Positions 23,673 through 34,859 of a stretch of 64,000 nt of DNA are shown here, in pieces; the first letter of the stretch is position 1; every line of letters begins with the position of its first letter. A model generated the notes under the pieces. That model worked only from the letters and a program-made list of their open reading frames with translations. It did not search any database and was not told where the DNA came from. A program made the position numbers and the translations under genes. Where the stretch lies: NCBI GenBank assembly GCA_028023455.1, contig JAQFVV010000281.1:126001-190000 (forward strand), given 5' to 3'. The DNA is from Epiperipatus broadwayi. Its lineage: Eukaryota; Onychophora; Udeonychophora; Euonychophora; Peripatidae.

Positions 23673-26315
23673 AGGTAGCTAAAAATTGCTATCCAACAAC
23701 CTACCTAAGCAATCTGAAATAATAAAATATTTTTTTTTATTTAGCAAGTAGAAAGAAAAATAAAAGGTTTTTGCTTAAACACTTTTGAAAAAGATTAATG
23801 TTTTTATATTTTTAATATTTTCTAAACATTGTAAGAACTACTTACTAAGTAGTTATTAATGATGGATAATTGACGTAAAAAAAAATACCCACATATATAT
23901 ATTAGTAATACAATTTTATTACTAAGAAAATGCCAATCTTAATTAAAAAAAAGTTGTACATAGTTATATATATATGTTGATTGTTTGTGTTGTGTTAGTT
24001 GAATTGATAATGACTTAAATAAAAAAGGGAAAAACAGTAATTATAACAGTAGAGAGTGAATCAATATTTAAAATATAGAATGAGATAAAAATATTATAAA
24101 TTTATTTTAGAACGTGTTGTATTATTTTTTTAATGAATCGATGTAAAAAAAAAAAAAATTTTAAAAGCTGAAACGCTTGTTTTCAAATAATAGAAATAGC
24201 GCCAAGATAAAAAGGAAACAATTAAGAAATCGTCTAGGTTTTTTTCCTCTGGTTGGCAAAAGAGATCGGTCAAGCTAGTTAGATCAGGAGGATTATATTT
24301 TTATATTGTTCTACAAAATAGACAATTTTTTTTAATTAATTCGACATTCAAATAAAAAAATAAAAGAAATGGATGGAACATTAATCTGATTTATTCGATA
24401 GAGAAGTGGAAATCATTATTAATTCAAATTTTTTAAAAAAAGAAAAGTAACCTGATGTTTAAAGGAACTGAAAAAAAGAAATTAAAACAGTTAAGTTTTA
24501 TTCTCTATAAAAATATTTTATTAGACTATAAATTTATGTAAAGTTGGATATATATAGTTCAAGCATAAAATATTTTGGCTAAAGAGCATAATTGTGTCGG
24601 GGTTGAAGCATTATTCCTAATGACTGACCATATAAAAATATCAAGATGTGACTGTCTACAGTCTGATTGCCTGAGGAGTTGACATTTACATCGGATAAAA
24701 ATCTATGGGATGAATAACATCTAACTACACACCGATTGCTCACTGAAATATGCCAGGATGCTCTGTAAATCAAGCTGGAGTTCTACCAACATTTATTTAA
24801 CAAAATACATCAACCGTAAGGACTTTGTATAAAGGAAAATTGTAAATTATGTTTTATTTAATTTTTTTATATCAATTTGTATATTTTTTTGTTTTTAATT
24901 TTTATCTCATTTTATATTTGAAAAAAGCGATTGCTAATTATATAGAGGGAACAATCCAATATGGGAAAATATCAAGAGAGTAAGGGGGGGGAGGGGGGAT
25001 AGGTTGAAAAGTTTATTTTTTTTTTAAAATAAAGTTTAGATGATTTACTTTCTACTGACAGATGTGAGATAGAAATATGCACAAACAATTAAGTGCTCAC
25101 TAGACTATTTTACGGTAAGAGATTTATTATTATTTTTATTATTATTTTTTAAAAGCCACTGATATAAAATATGTACCACATGACAAGACTAATTATATGT
25201 ATGTTACTAATATTTCTTAAGATAAATTAAATAAATGACTAACATTTTTCTTTTAAACAGTATTTTTTATCTTATGTTCTATCATATTCTGTGTTGTGTT
25301 ATTGGGTTGCAGTTAAATTTACTTAGAGTTGGCAATCTCATTGTGAATTAATCATTTGTTTTATTATTATGAGCCTAGACAATAGAAACTGTAAATATAT
25401 AGAGATATCCAAGTAATTTATGGGCATCATCATTTTTTAAATATTTTTCTTTATTGAGATTTTTTTATATATATATTACTAAATTTTGTTTGCTTTTCTA
25501 AATTGTTTAAGAATTTATGTTTAAATATATCCTATTGTTGTTTGTAAATAAATATTATGAAGTTTTATAAATTAACAAGATCTCTGTAGTTTTGTTGATC
25601 CAGCATTTACATTCAATTAGGCATTTACATTGCATTTAATGGCCTAGGTTATAAACATGCACACATCCACATTATTGTTTAATAAGCATGGGAGAGAACA
25701 TTAAATACAAGTTATGTTTGTCTGATAGATAGGATATATTATTTTAGGTATTACGGATATTTGTGATGGGTTTCTGAGGCGGTTGTTGTTTTATTTTTTG
25801 CCAAATTTGGAAAAAAAAAGGGGGGGGTTATTTTAGTCACTGATTAAGAGTATGCATAGATACATACCTGTTAAGAGAGTCGAATGCGAATTTTTCCTGA
25901 GTTCGAATATCTGAGGCAACGGTTTTGGAAAAGAGTGGTGAGATGAACTGATTTGGATTGCATGTAGATTTAGTGGATGATGCTTAGGCTAGTCTATTAA
26001 AGATGGATGTAATCATGAATTAGGTATTTCGTTTTTTATCTCTAGCATCCTACATGAAGACCCTAGGTCCAACAGTAGTTAGATGCGAGCTTGCTCTTTT
26101 TCACTTATACGCGGATGGACCAGTTTGTTGCATTGGGCACTATCAACTTTGGGATATGGCAGATAGGTGTACCAGCACTTTTAGATTGGAAGTAAGTTGC
26201 TATATATATATATATTACGGACAAACCAGCTGGTTGTTAAAGTTGATTTGTGTGTTCAAATGTATTTGCAGGCCAGAACATCCGGGTATAATTGACCATA
26301 CCATTACAATATATA
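23673..26315. other. AT-rich stretch, nothing recognised
   Basis: G-rich runs occur at about 24986-24999 and 25808-25817, and short TA runs at 26203-26215 and 26311-26326. A 104-codon plus-strand ORF at 26054-26368 runs through two TA microsatellites and is not credible. Confidence 0.5.
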
Positions 26316-26329
26316 TATATATATATACA

Positions 26330-26745
26330 GGTTGCATTTACAAATATGTAAAATTAAGAGTATGCTAATAAGCTTCAAACAGGCTTTTTAAATTTTTTTA
26401 ATGATAAATGCTACTACAAGAGATGACATTTCAAATCATCTTTATTTAGGATTGTCCCTATCCCCAGACCAGTTTTGAGCTATGGCTATATATATAAATC
26501 TTGTGACATCTGATTTTCTATAAATGGCAAAGACTAGTAATATTTGGAGCATCTGAATTAAGTTCAGGCCCCTATTATTTTTTCCATTGAAGAGTTGACT
26601 TTAAAGACACGTATATGTCTGAGGGTTTCAGATTTTCTTACTGAAAGTTAGCTATTAGATAAATGCTTAACTTGAGTTGGTTTTTTGAATCTTGTGTCCT
26701 AGCTCCTCATTGATGAGAGCCATACACCAATTCAAATCTGATGAA
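26330..26745. repeat. Repeat family F, copy 2
   Basis: Preceded by a TA microsatellite. The left part matches 21849-22000 directly, and the right part matches 21990-22190 inverted. No coding content was seen. Confidence 0.65.
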
Positions 26746-28950
26746 TTCCTTATTTTTATTACCATTAAATTTATTATTATAATTACAATTTTGTTGTAAT
26801 TAACAGACATTTTATATATATATTGTACCAGGCATGTTTGATGTGGCCAAGCACAAGATAATGTTAGACAAATTAATGGCCGAAAATATGTAAAAAGCCA
26901 TTAAATGGGGAGGGGTATTTATGCAATTTATATAATCAAACTTGTTATAAATTAAGAGAGAGAACTGTGTCTATAATATAAACTCACACACATATATGAT
27001 TAAAGCCAATATTTAAAGGCTTAGAAATACGTATTTGCAATTTTGATTTTTTATTTTTTTTATTTTTTTAAAAAGAAATGAAACGCCAAAGTGTATTTAT
27101 AATTTTAAATATTTTTTGTTTGTTAAAGAAACTGCATTTATTTAACAAATTGTTGTTTTGTATTTATATTTTTTGAGTGTATAATCGATGTAAAAGGGAA
27201 AATTTGAAATATTACTATTTAAAAATGAGTTAAAAATAATTCAAAATCGAGGTTTTAATGGTTGTTTTTCTCTTCTGTTGCATTTGAGCAAGAGGGTCAT
27301 TGTCTTAAATTTAAGAAAAGCCTAAAGGCATTCTGATTCCCTGTCCATTCTAAAATAATTTCAACTGTACAAAAATAACTTGATTAAACTTGCGATAATG
27401 CAGGAAGAGAAGAATGCCCAATCTAAGTGAAATATTTTTGTTAAAACTTCGATTGTAATAATGTAATTACTAAAGAAAAAAATGAAAAAGATGTTATCAT
27501 TCATTAAAAATTTTCATTAGTGATATTGTGATCTGAATGGAGATATAAAAAAAGATTTAATTAATTAATTTTTCTTTCTTGGAGGGATACCTGAATTGAA
27601 GGTAGATTGAAGGGAGATAGTTCAGTTCTGAAGTTGAGAAAAGGCAGTTCATTTTTTGGTCTTCAAAGACAAATCTTATTAGGAGCTGAAGTCTAAATTT
27701 ATTGTTAAGCTAAGGTTGTTAATGGAACCATGCGAAGTCTTGCAACCTTTTTAGCAAGCATGCTGACTCTAAGTCAACCTAATCGTGGAGATTTACTCTA
27801 ATTAAAAATTCATTCAGTCATTCTGAACCAATGGACGCTAATTCACACAGTCATTCAAATAATCATTCGAGCAGTTAACTGGTCATAAATCGACAGTTTA
27901 AACATCGCAGCATTAAGCTGTGTAGAATAACATCAGTTACCTAGCCAACTAATGGAAAGCTAAATAATGGACAGATGTTTATTCCACCATATACTCAGTT
28001 GATGCCGATGGAAGCTTAATTGCAACATGCCAGTGAAGCCAGTAACTAACCTAGAATTCGTAAAACAAGAAAAGACTGTTTATAGTGTATAATATCTTTT
28101 GTCCAGCCTAAAGATGCCATTCAAGCACATTCCTATATGTAGAATGATTCTGGGGTAGAGGTCCACTTCAGCCTGTCCATCCAGCTCTGCTCCTGCTGTC
28201 CCAACAGAATGTAAATGCCAAGATTCAAACATCAAAGTGATGATGATCAATTCTATGAACTTGTACCACAGTCAAGACCAGCCCTTGCCACAGTAGATTT
28301 ACAACCCACTTAAAACCCATAGAAGGTTGAAGCTTATTGACTTTATCAGGTATACTATTTTTTGTGTGTGTTTACTCTAATTAAAATTTAATATGCTTTC
28401 GTAAATATATGTCTTATGTACATACGTAAACAAACACATCTTTCATTAACTTGTTAAATTTTCCTAATTTTACCTTGCACGTGTGTGAGTTTATAATCCA
28501 CAGATCACTGTCTCTCACCTATTAGACATTTTAATACATTTTTCTTACTAAGAAAGTTTTCTTTTATTTAATCTAATTATTGCTTTGTTAAGTATTTCTT
28601 TATGATTATAATTTTTGTTTTATTAAAATAATTTATGTAGTATAATATTTGTATATTTAATCAATCTGGGAATATTAATTTTGTATTCATATTATAAATG
28701 GTATGGGATAAAGGGCTAATAAAATATTTATATAATAATTTTAAAGTGACTACCGCCATATATTTTTTATTCTCTTTGTCATTTACTTTCTCTAATTATA
28801 TTATTAATTAATTGTGTGAGTTTTCTGATCACCATTCTTTAACTGAGAATAGAGTACACTGAGCTAGCAAATGGGAAATCATCTTACCGGGTCTTAGATC
28901 TTTATTTATCATGAGAATACTTGTTTATTAGTTTTGTTTGAATAATTATT
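26746..28950. other. AT-rich stretch, nothing recognised
   Basis: No supported ORF or repeat partner. The part from 27700 to 28350 is somewhat less AT-rich than its flanks but contains no recognisable motif. Confidence 0.45.
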
Positions 28951-28953
28951 TAC

Positions 28954-29187
28954 CTGCATATATACCCCATAATATTTGAACTTACATATCCTTTCAGGAG
29001 GAGAATTAATTTTCCTACTGGGAGTGACATGAGGGATTGGTTTAAAGTCATCCCCCAAAGATATGTAAGAATCAATCTTTTTATAAGTATCTTTTGTGTC
29101 CGTAATAATTTTTTCGGTAAAGTATTTAAATTTCTCCTTATTCCAGCATGCCACCACATTTCTTTTCAGGTTCGATTTGTGTGCATG
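28954..29187 (-). CDS. Possible isolated host exon, unknown gene
   Basis: A minus-strand open frame of exactly 78 codons lies between an AG at 29188-29189 (preceded by TTCTGTTAATGTG) and a consensus-like donor, CAG|GTAAAT, at 28954/28953. Both ends are in the same phase. The peptide has a balanced composition (VVACWNKEKFKYFTEKIITD, IPHVTPSRKINSPPERICKF, ending YYGVYMQ), unlike translated AT-rich noise. An in-frame stop lies just upstream of the acceptor, as expected in an intron. I do not recognise the family. The acceptor's pyrimidine tract is mediocre, and no partner exon was found nearby. Confidence 0.35.
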
Positions 29188-29221
29188 CTCACATTAACAG
29201 AATAAGTGGTTGACTAGTACA

Positions 29222-29239
29222 ATATATATATATATATAT
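29222..29239. repeat. (TA)n microsatellite
   Basis: An AT run abutting the outer end of the fold-back complex. A matching run lies at its other end, near 33629-33644. Confidence 0.9.
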
Positions 29240-30784
29240 GATCACTAGATGAAGCTTTACCGATAGCTCCTAAACAAGCTTTTTGTTTACAAAAAGGCTG
29301 AGAGAGACAGAATTCAATATCTCTTTCATTATATCTAACCATCAGACCATGGTTTCGAGCTAGTTGGCTCACCTCAGTGATGGGAAGGAGAACAGAAACT
29401 AGATCTAAAAACTGACTCTACAATCAGCATTTTATGAAACATTTCTATCAGATTGAAAGCACAAATTTTTCAGATATGTAAATATATTCAAATCTAATCA
29501 AACAAACTAGACAGCTATATGGGTCTGATATCAGTTCAGTTTCACCATATAGTAAAAGCCTCTGCAATATATATCATTGCAAAAACCTTCAAGGATATAT
29601 TTATGATAAACAAAACAAGTTATAAATTTCGTAATTTGCTCATAGCTTGCATTTTATGATCACTAGATGGAGCTTTACTAATAGCTCCTAAACAAGCTTT
29701 TTGTTTACGTAAATGCTTAGAGAGACATAATTCAATATCTCTTTCATTATCTCCAACCACCATACCATGGTTTTGAACTAGTTGGTTCACCTCAGTGATG
29801 GGAAGGAGAACAGAAACTAGATCTAAATACTGATTCTACATTCAGCATTTTATGAAACGTTTTTATCATATTGAAAGCACGAATTTTTCAGATACATAAA
29901 TATATTCAAATCTAATCAAACAAACTAGACAGCTATATGGGTCTGATATCAGTTCAGTTTCACCATATAGTGAAACCCTCTGCAATATATATCATTGCAA
30001 AACCATTCAAGGGTACATTGATGATAAACAAAACAAGTTATAAATTTCATAACTTGCTCATAGCCAACTAGCTTGAAACCATGGTCTGGTGATTGGCGAT
30101 AATGAAAGAGATATTGAATTCTGTCTCTCTGTGTTTATGTAAAGAAAAAGCTTGTTTAGGATCTATTAGTAAAGCTCCATTTAGTGATCATAAAATGCAA
30201 TCTATGGGCAAGTTACAAAATTTATAACTTGTTTTGTTTATTGTAAATGTACACTTTAAGGTTTTTGCAATGAGATATATTGCAGAGGCATTTACTATAT
30301 GAAGTTTCTGAACTGATATAAGACCCATATAGCTGTCTAGTTTGTTTAACTGAATTTGAAGATATTTACATATCTGAAAAAATCATGCTTTGAAACTGAT
30401 AGAAACATGTTCCATAAAATGCTGATTGTAGAGTCAGTATTTAGATCTGGTTTCTGTTCTTCTACCCATCACTGAGGTGAGCCAACTTGCTCAAAAACAT
30501 TGTCTGGTGGTTGGAGAAAATAAAAGAAATATTGAATTATGTCTCTCTCAGCATTTATGTAAACAAAAAGCTTGTGATGTGATGTATTTGGCTTCTCCTT
30601 AAACAAAGTCAAGAATATCTCAGCAATTATGCCCAGATAAACCTATTAGCCATTTTATTCTCCATTCCCCACTTTTAAGTCTTCCCATATTCTGCCCAAT
30701 CCCATTTCCACAACATAATCTTTGTCAACTCTATGGCCTTTATATCTAAATCCCTCTTATCTTTTCACAAACTCAACATAAAAA

Positions 30785-31718
30785 CTAATAACTCACTTTC
30801 TGTATAGTCACTTTGTTCATGTCTATCATCCATAACTTCATTATCTGTACCCTTTCTGCTTTCAAGCATTTACATTCAATCAAAAAATGCCTAATATTTT
30901 CTATACCTTCCTTACACAATTTGCACACTAAATCATCCATAGTTTTCCATTTGCATGTATATTCTTTTGTTGCTAAAGATCCCATTCAAGCCTTAAATAA
31001 TAAACTACTTTCCTTACTATTATCATAAATTAACTCGCATCCAATATTCAGTTTACTTCTATATATATTTAAACTCTTCTTATCCTCCATACTAGTTCTC
31101 CATCTCTTTATTTTTTATTAATGCTTCTATTCTTTTATCCCATTCCTTACCACTACAGCAATCAACAATCCTCTTAACACAATCATCTCACCTTTTATAC
31201 AGGTATACTGATATAAATTCTTTATCCAAATCTTTCACATACCGCATTACCTTTCTTACCCATCTTGTTATCTACCCTTTACTCATAACCCAATTGAAAA
31301 CTATTTTTGCTATTCTTTTACTATCCATAAACTGCAACCTACCAAACATTTTCATTTTACTTTTTGCATGTCTCATATAAAAACTTGACCATCCCATTTC
31401 TCCTTGAATTGCCTCCTTTGCTGTCCACATCTCTGCATATAATGCATGTCTTCCTACTTCCCTTTGTACTTTCTCTAAATAATCTAAAACCCTTTTACTA
31501 ACACATAATGCATCATTACCATATGTTAACCCTGCTATTGCAACTCCCTTCCATACTATTCTAGCTACATCATATTTATTATATGAAAATACTGTTAGTT
31601 TCATTACCAAACCCTTTCTGTTCTTTGCTTCATTAACCAATTTTTTTCTCCCATTCATCCAAGCAATTTTTCTGATTACATAAGATGATTCCCAAATACC
31701 TATATCTATCCACAACAC
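30785..31718 (-). pseudogene. LINE C-terminal domain with Cys/His motif
   Basis: Two frames cover the region after reverse transcriptase. The first (31272-31718) has GVAIAGLTYGNDAL and GEMGWSSFYMRHAKSKMKM, typical of the thumb and post-RT region. The second (30785-30985) has CKLCKEGIENIRHFLIECKC, a C-x2-C-x8-H-x4-C pattern found at the C-terminus of several LINE clades and thought to bind nucleic acid. A gap with stops separates them. Confidence 0.75.
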
Positions 31719-32581
31719 TCAACTTTATATCCCCCAATAAAAATTCTACATCTTCTGTTTCCCCATTATTAACCATCATTATATTTGATTTTTCTTCACT
31801 AAATTTAATCCCCATCTCTTTACCCACCCTTGCACATGTCCTCAACATAATTTCCATATCTTCTTTCTGCACACAAAAAGATATCATCTGCAAAAAAGAC
31901 CCACCAAAATATATACTCCCTTGCCACCTATTAATGGTATCTCTACCCCTCTTCCTAGTCTTTCTATTACTTTCCCCATTTCACTCAGAAACAAAAAAAC
32001 AAAATAGGTGACATAGGACATCCTTGCCTTAATCCCACCCCATTTTAAACTTCAACTGATTCTATATCCCCTAACTGGTAAGTATAATAATTATTTTCAT
32101 ATAATTTCTTAATAATATTTACTAAAGCTTCATCCATTCCCAAATTGGCTAACCTTACCCATAATCTATTTCTATTTACTTTATCATATGCTTTCTCTAT
32201 ATCTATAAAACTCATATATAATGATCTACCTGAATTCCTACTCATCTCCATAAGTTGTGTAACTACAAACAAACTATCTCCTATATGCCTATCTGACCTA
32301 AAACCTCATTGCATTTTCCCCACTACATTATTCTCTTCCATCCATTTTACAACTCTTCCAGCTAGCATATATGAGAAAACTTTATATAAAACCGATGTTT
32401 CCACTATCGGTCTATAATTATTTAACTTTCTATGATCCTTATTCTTTCCTTTAAATAATAATCTTATTCTTGTATTACTCCAACTAACCGAAAAAACTGT
32501 CTTCTGTGCCATGTTATTAAAACATGATAATAACTTTGCTTTTGCTCTATGCCCTAAATTTATTACCATCTCTGCTGCCAT
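31633..32581 (-). pseudogene. LINE reverse transcriptase, several frame breaks
   Basis: Order on the minus strand: NYRPIVETSVLYKVF (about 32420), FIDIEKAYDKV (about 32200, first catalytic Asp), GLRQGCPMSPILF (about 32010, just after an in-frame TAA), FFADDIFLC (about 31890, catalytic FADD), GIKFSEEKSNIM and YRYLGI. The motif set is complete, but it is spread over at least three frames with a stop and a frameshift just before FADD, so no active enzyme can be made. The AYDKV and GLRQGCP motifs are typical of non-LTR reverse transcriptases. Confidence 0.85.
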
Positions 32582-33039
32582 CCACTTTTCAATCTCTTTC
32601 CTGCCTCATTCAATTCATTTTTTGTGAATCTAATATTCCCATTACTGCTTTCATTTTTTTCTATCACTACTTCCTTCACATCTAACATCTTTTCTATATC
32701 CATTACATATCTATTTAAGATTCTCTCTACCTTTTCTCTAGAGCTACACTCTATTCCCTCATCATCCATTAATACTATCTTTCTTTCCCCTACATTTCTC
32801 CTTTTAATGTAATTCCAAAATTTGTTATTCTCATCTTTTTCACTTTTATTAATATTATTCAACAATTTACTATTTAACTTCATCCTCTCTCTATAATTAT
32901 CCATTTTAGTCAACTTCTTCTTTTTTAAGTACTTTTCCCATTTAGCATTAATATCATTTTCACTTTCTTTGTTCTTAATAGCACACTTATATTCTCTGCA
33001 TGCATCTTTCCTCTCTTTTACACTTTTACTAACTCTCAT
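32563..33039 (-). pseudogene. LINE linker region between endonuclease and reverse transcriptase
   Basis: A lysine- and glutamate-rich open frame of 158 codons, mostly helical in composition, leads into the reverse transcriptase fingers (it contains NKFWNYIKRR and RFTKNELNEAGKRLKSG). It lies directly upstream of the frame with NYRPI, separated by a frame change near 32570. Confidence 0.7.
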
Positions 33040-33315
33040 TTTTTATTACTTTTATTCTGCATATTCTCAACTAAAACACTATTTGCCACTTTTTCTATTT
33101 CACTACACCAGTCCTTATACTCATCCCCATCCAACTGCTCCAACTTTTATTTTATATTTTTCCAACTTATTCTTATCAGTCACTCTCCATCCACATCTTT
33201 CACTATTATTTATACCTTTATTTCTATCCTTCATCACATTACTAACCATTTCTATTACAATAAAATTATGATCACTATTACATACTCTCTCTTCATTATC
33301 AAACACCTTAATTTT

Positions 33316-33531
33316 TCATATTTTATTCATTCCCTCTTTCTCTACCAATACACAATCTATTGTGTGAAATACATTATTCCTAGACCATGTGTATTGTACC
33401 TCATACATATTTGATAAATACCCAATGCTCAAATTTACTCTTTGACAAAATTTCTTCAAAAACTGACCATTCTTATTATCTACATCAACAATTTCTTCAA
33501 TATGTCCATTCATATCCCCTATAACCATTAT
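33316..33531 (-). pseudogene. LINE endonuclease fragment (exonuclease-endonuclease-phosphatase fold)
   Basis: This frame begins at the truncated 5' end of the LINE and contains GDMNGHI, the Asp/Asn motif of APE-type endonucleases, followed by the typical YTWSRNN and IDCVLV segments. The next frame (33121-33306) holds SDHNFIVIEM, the SDH catalytic motif, after an in-frame break. The N-terminal catalytic residues are absent because of truncation, so the nuclease cannot be active. Confidence 0.8.
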
Positions 33532-33727
33532 TCTCTTAATTGTTTAGGAGCTATTGGTAAAGCTCCATCTAGTGATCATAAAATGCAAGCTATAAGCAAG
33601 TTACGAAATTTATAACTTGTTTTGTTTATCATATATATATATATATTAAAATAAAGATTTGCACAGGTCAAATATATAAAACACATACTTTGTGGGTTCA
33701 TTCGTGTTAAAAACTTCCAACATCAAT

Positions 33728-33766
33728 CCACTGACGTTTCGACTGGGTCACACAAGTCATCCACAG
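33728..33766 (-). ncRNA. Hammerhead-like motif in Penelope terminal repeat, degenerate
   Basis: The minus strand reads GGATGACT, then a 10-nt loop, then AGTCGAAACGTC. This is reminiscent of the hammerhead core (CUGAUGA, stem II, GAAA, cleavage near GUC), which is known from Penelope terminal repeats. Only 5 of 7 CUGAUGA positions match, and the apparent GACT/AGTC stem would consume core residues. The other copy (34582-34620) is further decayed. Confidence 0.25.
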
Positions 33767-33860
33767 AGTTATAAAAGGTAGAAAAAATGGTTGTAGAGGC
33801 GCTGCGATCACTGATTTGAAATAGAACGTTAAAATTCCACCAATAGTAAAAATGTTAAAT

Positions 33861-34408
33861 TTAGGAATGTTTTTTAAAAAAATCTTTCCAAATAGGAGGA
33901 AGTTTGCATGTATCATCTCGCTTATTGATACATTCTGGCCTTTTAAGTATCTCAATGGCTTCTCTAATTTTGCACTGGTAGAGATTATCACATCTGGATA
34001 TGATCCTGGTACTAGAAAAATCAATTTTATGACCTGAATCTATAGTATGGAGTGAGAGTGCTGATGATGATGAGTGTTGTTTAACTGCATTAGCATGCTC
34101 ATCTCTCCTAACACTGATGCGACGATTACTCATACCTATGTAAGAAGCTTTACAATTTTTACATGAGATTTGATAGACACCATGAGATTCAAGAGGGATT
34201 GAATCCTTAGGCTTGGTTATTATATTGCTGATCTTTTGATGAGCAGAAAATGCTGTATCTATATTATAGCATTTTAATATAGGTCTGATACTGTCTGTAG
34301 TTTCTTTTACATATGAAACACAAATCCTAATAGCTGATTTATCATCTTTTTGTTTCCTATTTTGTCTATTTTGGGCTTGAAAAAAGGCTTTTTTTTATAA
34401 ATTTGTAA
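33861..34408 (-). pseudogene. GIY-YIG endonuclease part of a Penelope-like protein
   Basis: The frame is open from about 34408 to the stop at 33861, around 183 codons, with no start of its own. It contains an upstream segment (ILKCYNIDTAF, ITKPKD), then the nuclease core GVYQISCKNCKASYIGMSNR with a Cys pair between the GVY and YIG parts, then RRDEH, then LSLHTIDSGHKIDFSSTRII, and REAIEI with the expected Glu. The last codons run into the left inverted repeat. In this family the domain nicks the target for retrotransposition. The reverse transcriptase normally found upstream is absent, so this is a remnant although the domain frame is unbroken. Confidence 0.8.
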
Positions 34409-34859
34409 TTATAGCTATTTGCTAATAGAACACTATTAATATGATTTATTTCTCCTATTTGGAAAGATTTTTTTAAAAAACATTCCTAAATTTAACATTT
34501 TTACTATTGGTGGAATTTTAACATTCTATTTCAAATCAGTGATTGTAGCACCTCTACAACCGTTTTTTCTACCTTTTATAACTCTGTGGATCTTGTGTGA
34601 CCAGGTTGAAACGTCAGTGGATTGATGTTGGAAGTTTTTAACACAGATGAACCTGCAAAGTATGTGTTTTATATATATTATAACTTTCCCCATCATATAC
34701 CGTACTCATAAACGATTCACTATGCACGTTTTTAGGAGTTTAATTCCAATGTACCCTTTGTCTATATTAATCTAGAGAATACCTTCTTCTAACCTCTCTG
34801 ATTCAGCACTCAACCTAACTGAGTCTAGAATATACACCTAGAAAAATATGTGTTATTCA

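Larger units (their letters stand above)
30574..33541 (-). mobile_element. Decayed LINE, 5'-truncated, minus strand
   Basis: Comparison with the uninterrupted palindrome unit at 30130-30190 places the insertion between AAAAAGCTTGT (ending 30573) and TTTAGGAGC (from about 33543). TTGT may be a 4-bp target duplication. The element starts inside the endonuclease domain, carries a reverse transcriptase and ends in a Cys-rich C-terminal region. Short TGTGATGT-type repeats at 30574-30583 form its 3' end. Its sequence is distinct from the RTE LINEs elsewhere in the window; the clade was not determined. Confidence 0.85.
29240..33640. mobile_element. Two-tier palindromic fold-back complex, split by a LINE
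   Basis: Unit A (29240-29656) and unit B (29657-30063) are direct repeats of about 410 bp. They start GATCACTAGATG and contain CTCACCTCAGTGATGGGAAG, AACTAGATCT and AGACAGCTATATGGGTCTG. Units C (from 30064) and D (from about 30480) are the same modules in reverse, ending GCTCCATCTAGTGATC at 33578 plus a tail. The whole is A-B-C'-D', an inverted structure bounded by TA runs. Unit D' is interrupted at 30573/33541 by the minus-strand LINE. The single-unit relative at 21494 and the palindrome at 39019 share its core motifs. Confidence 0.8.
33668..34681 (-). mobile_element. Penelope-like element fragment with inverted terminal repeats
   Basis: Left repeat 33668-33898 and right repeat 34452-34681 are inverted copies, roughly 88-90% identical by eye. 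They enclose a minus-strand ORF with a GIY-YIG domain. Penelope-like elements are known to carry terminal repeats in direct or inverted orientation and a C-terminal GIY-YIG endonuclease. The reverse transcriptase is missing, so this is an internally deleted or truncated copy. It abuts the fold-back complex through a TA-rich run at about 33629-33645. Confidence 0.75.

Noticed and set aside
26054-26368. 104-codon ORF on the plus strand
   Set aside because: It reads through two TA microsatellites as Ile-Tyr repeats and overlaps the start of repeat family F; composition is not that of a gene.
31685-33271. Plus-strand ORFs of 60-108 codons opposite the second LINE
   Set aside because: Reverse-strand shadows of the reverse transcriptase and linker frames, with the same Ser/Leu/Thr bias.
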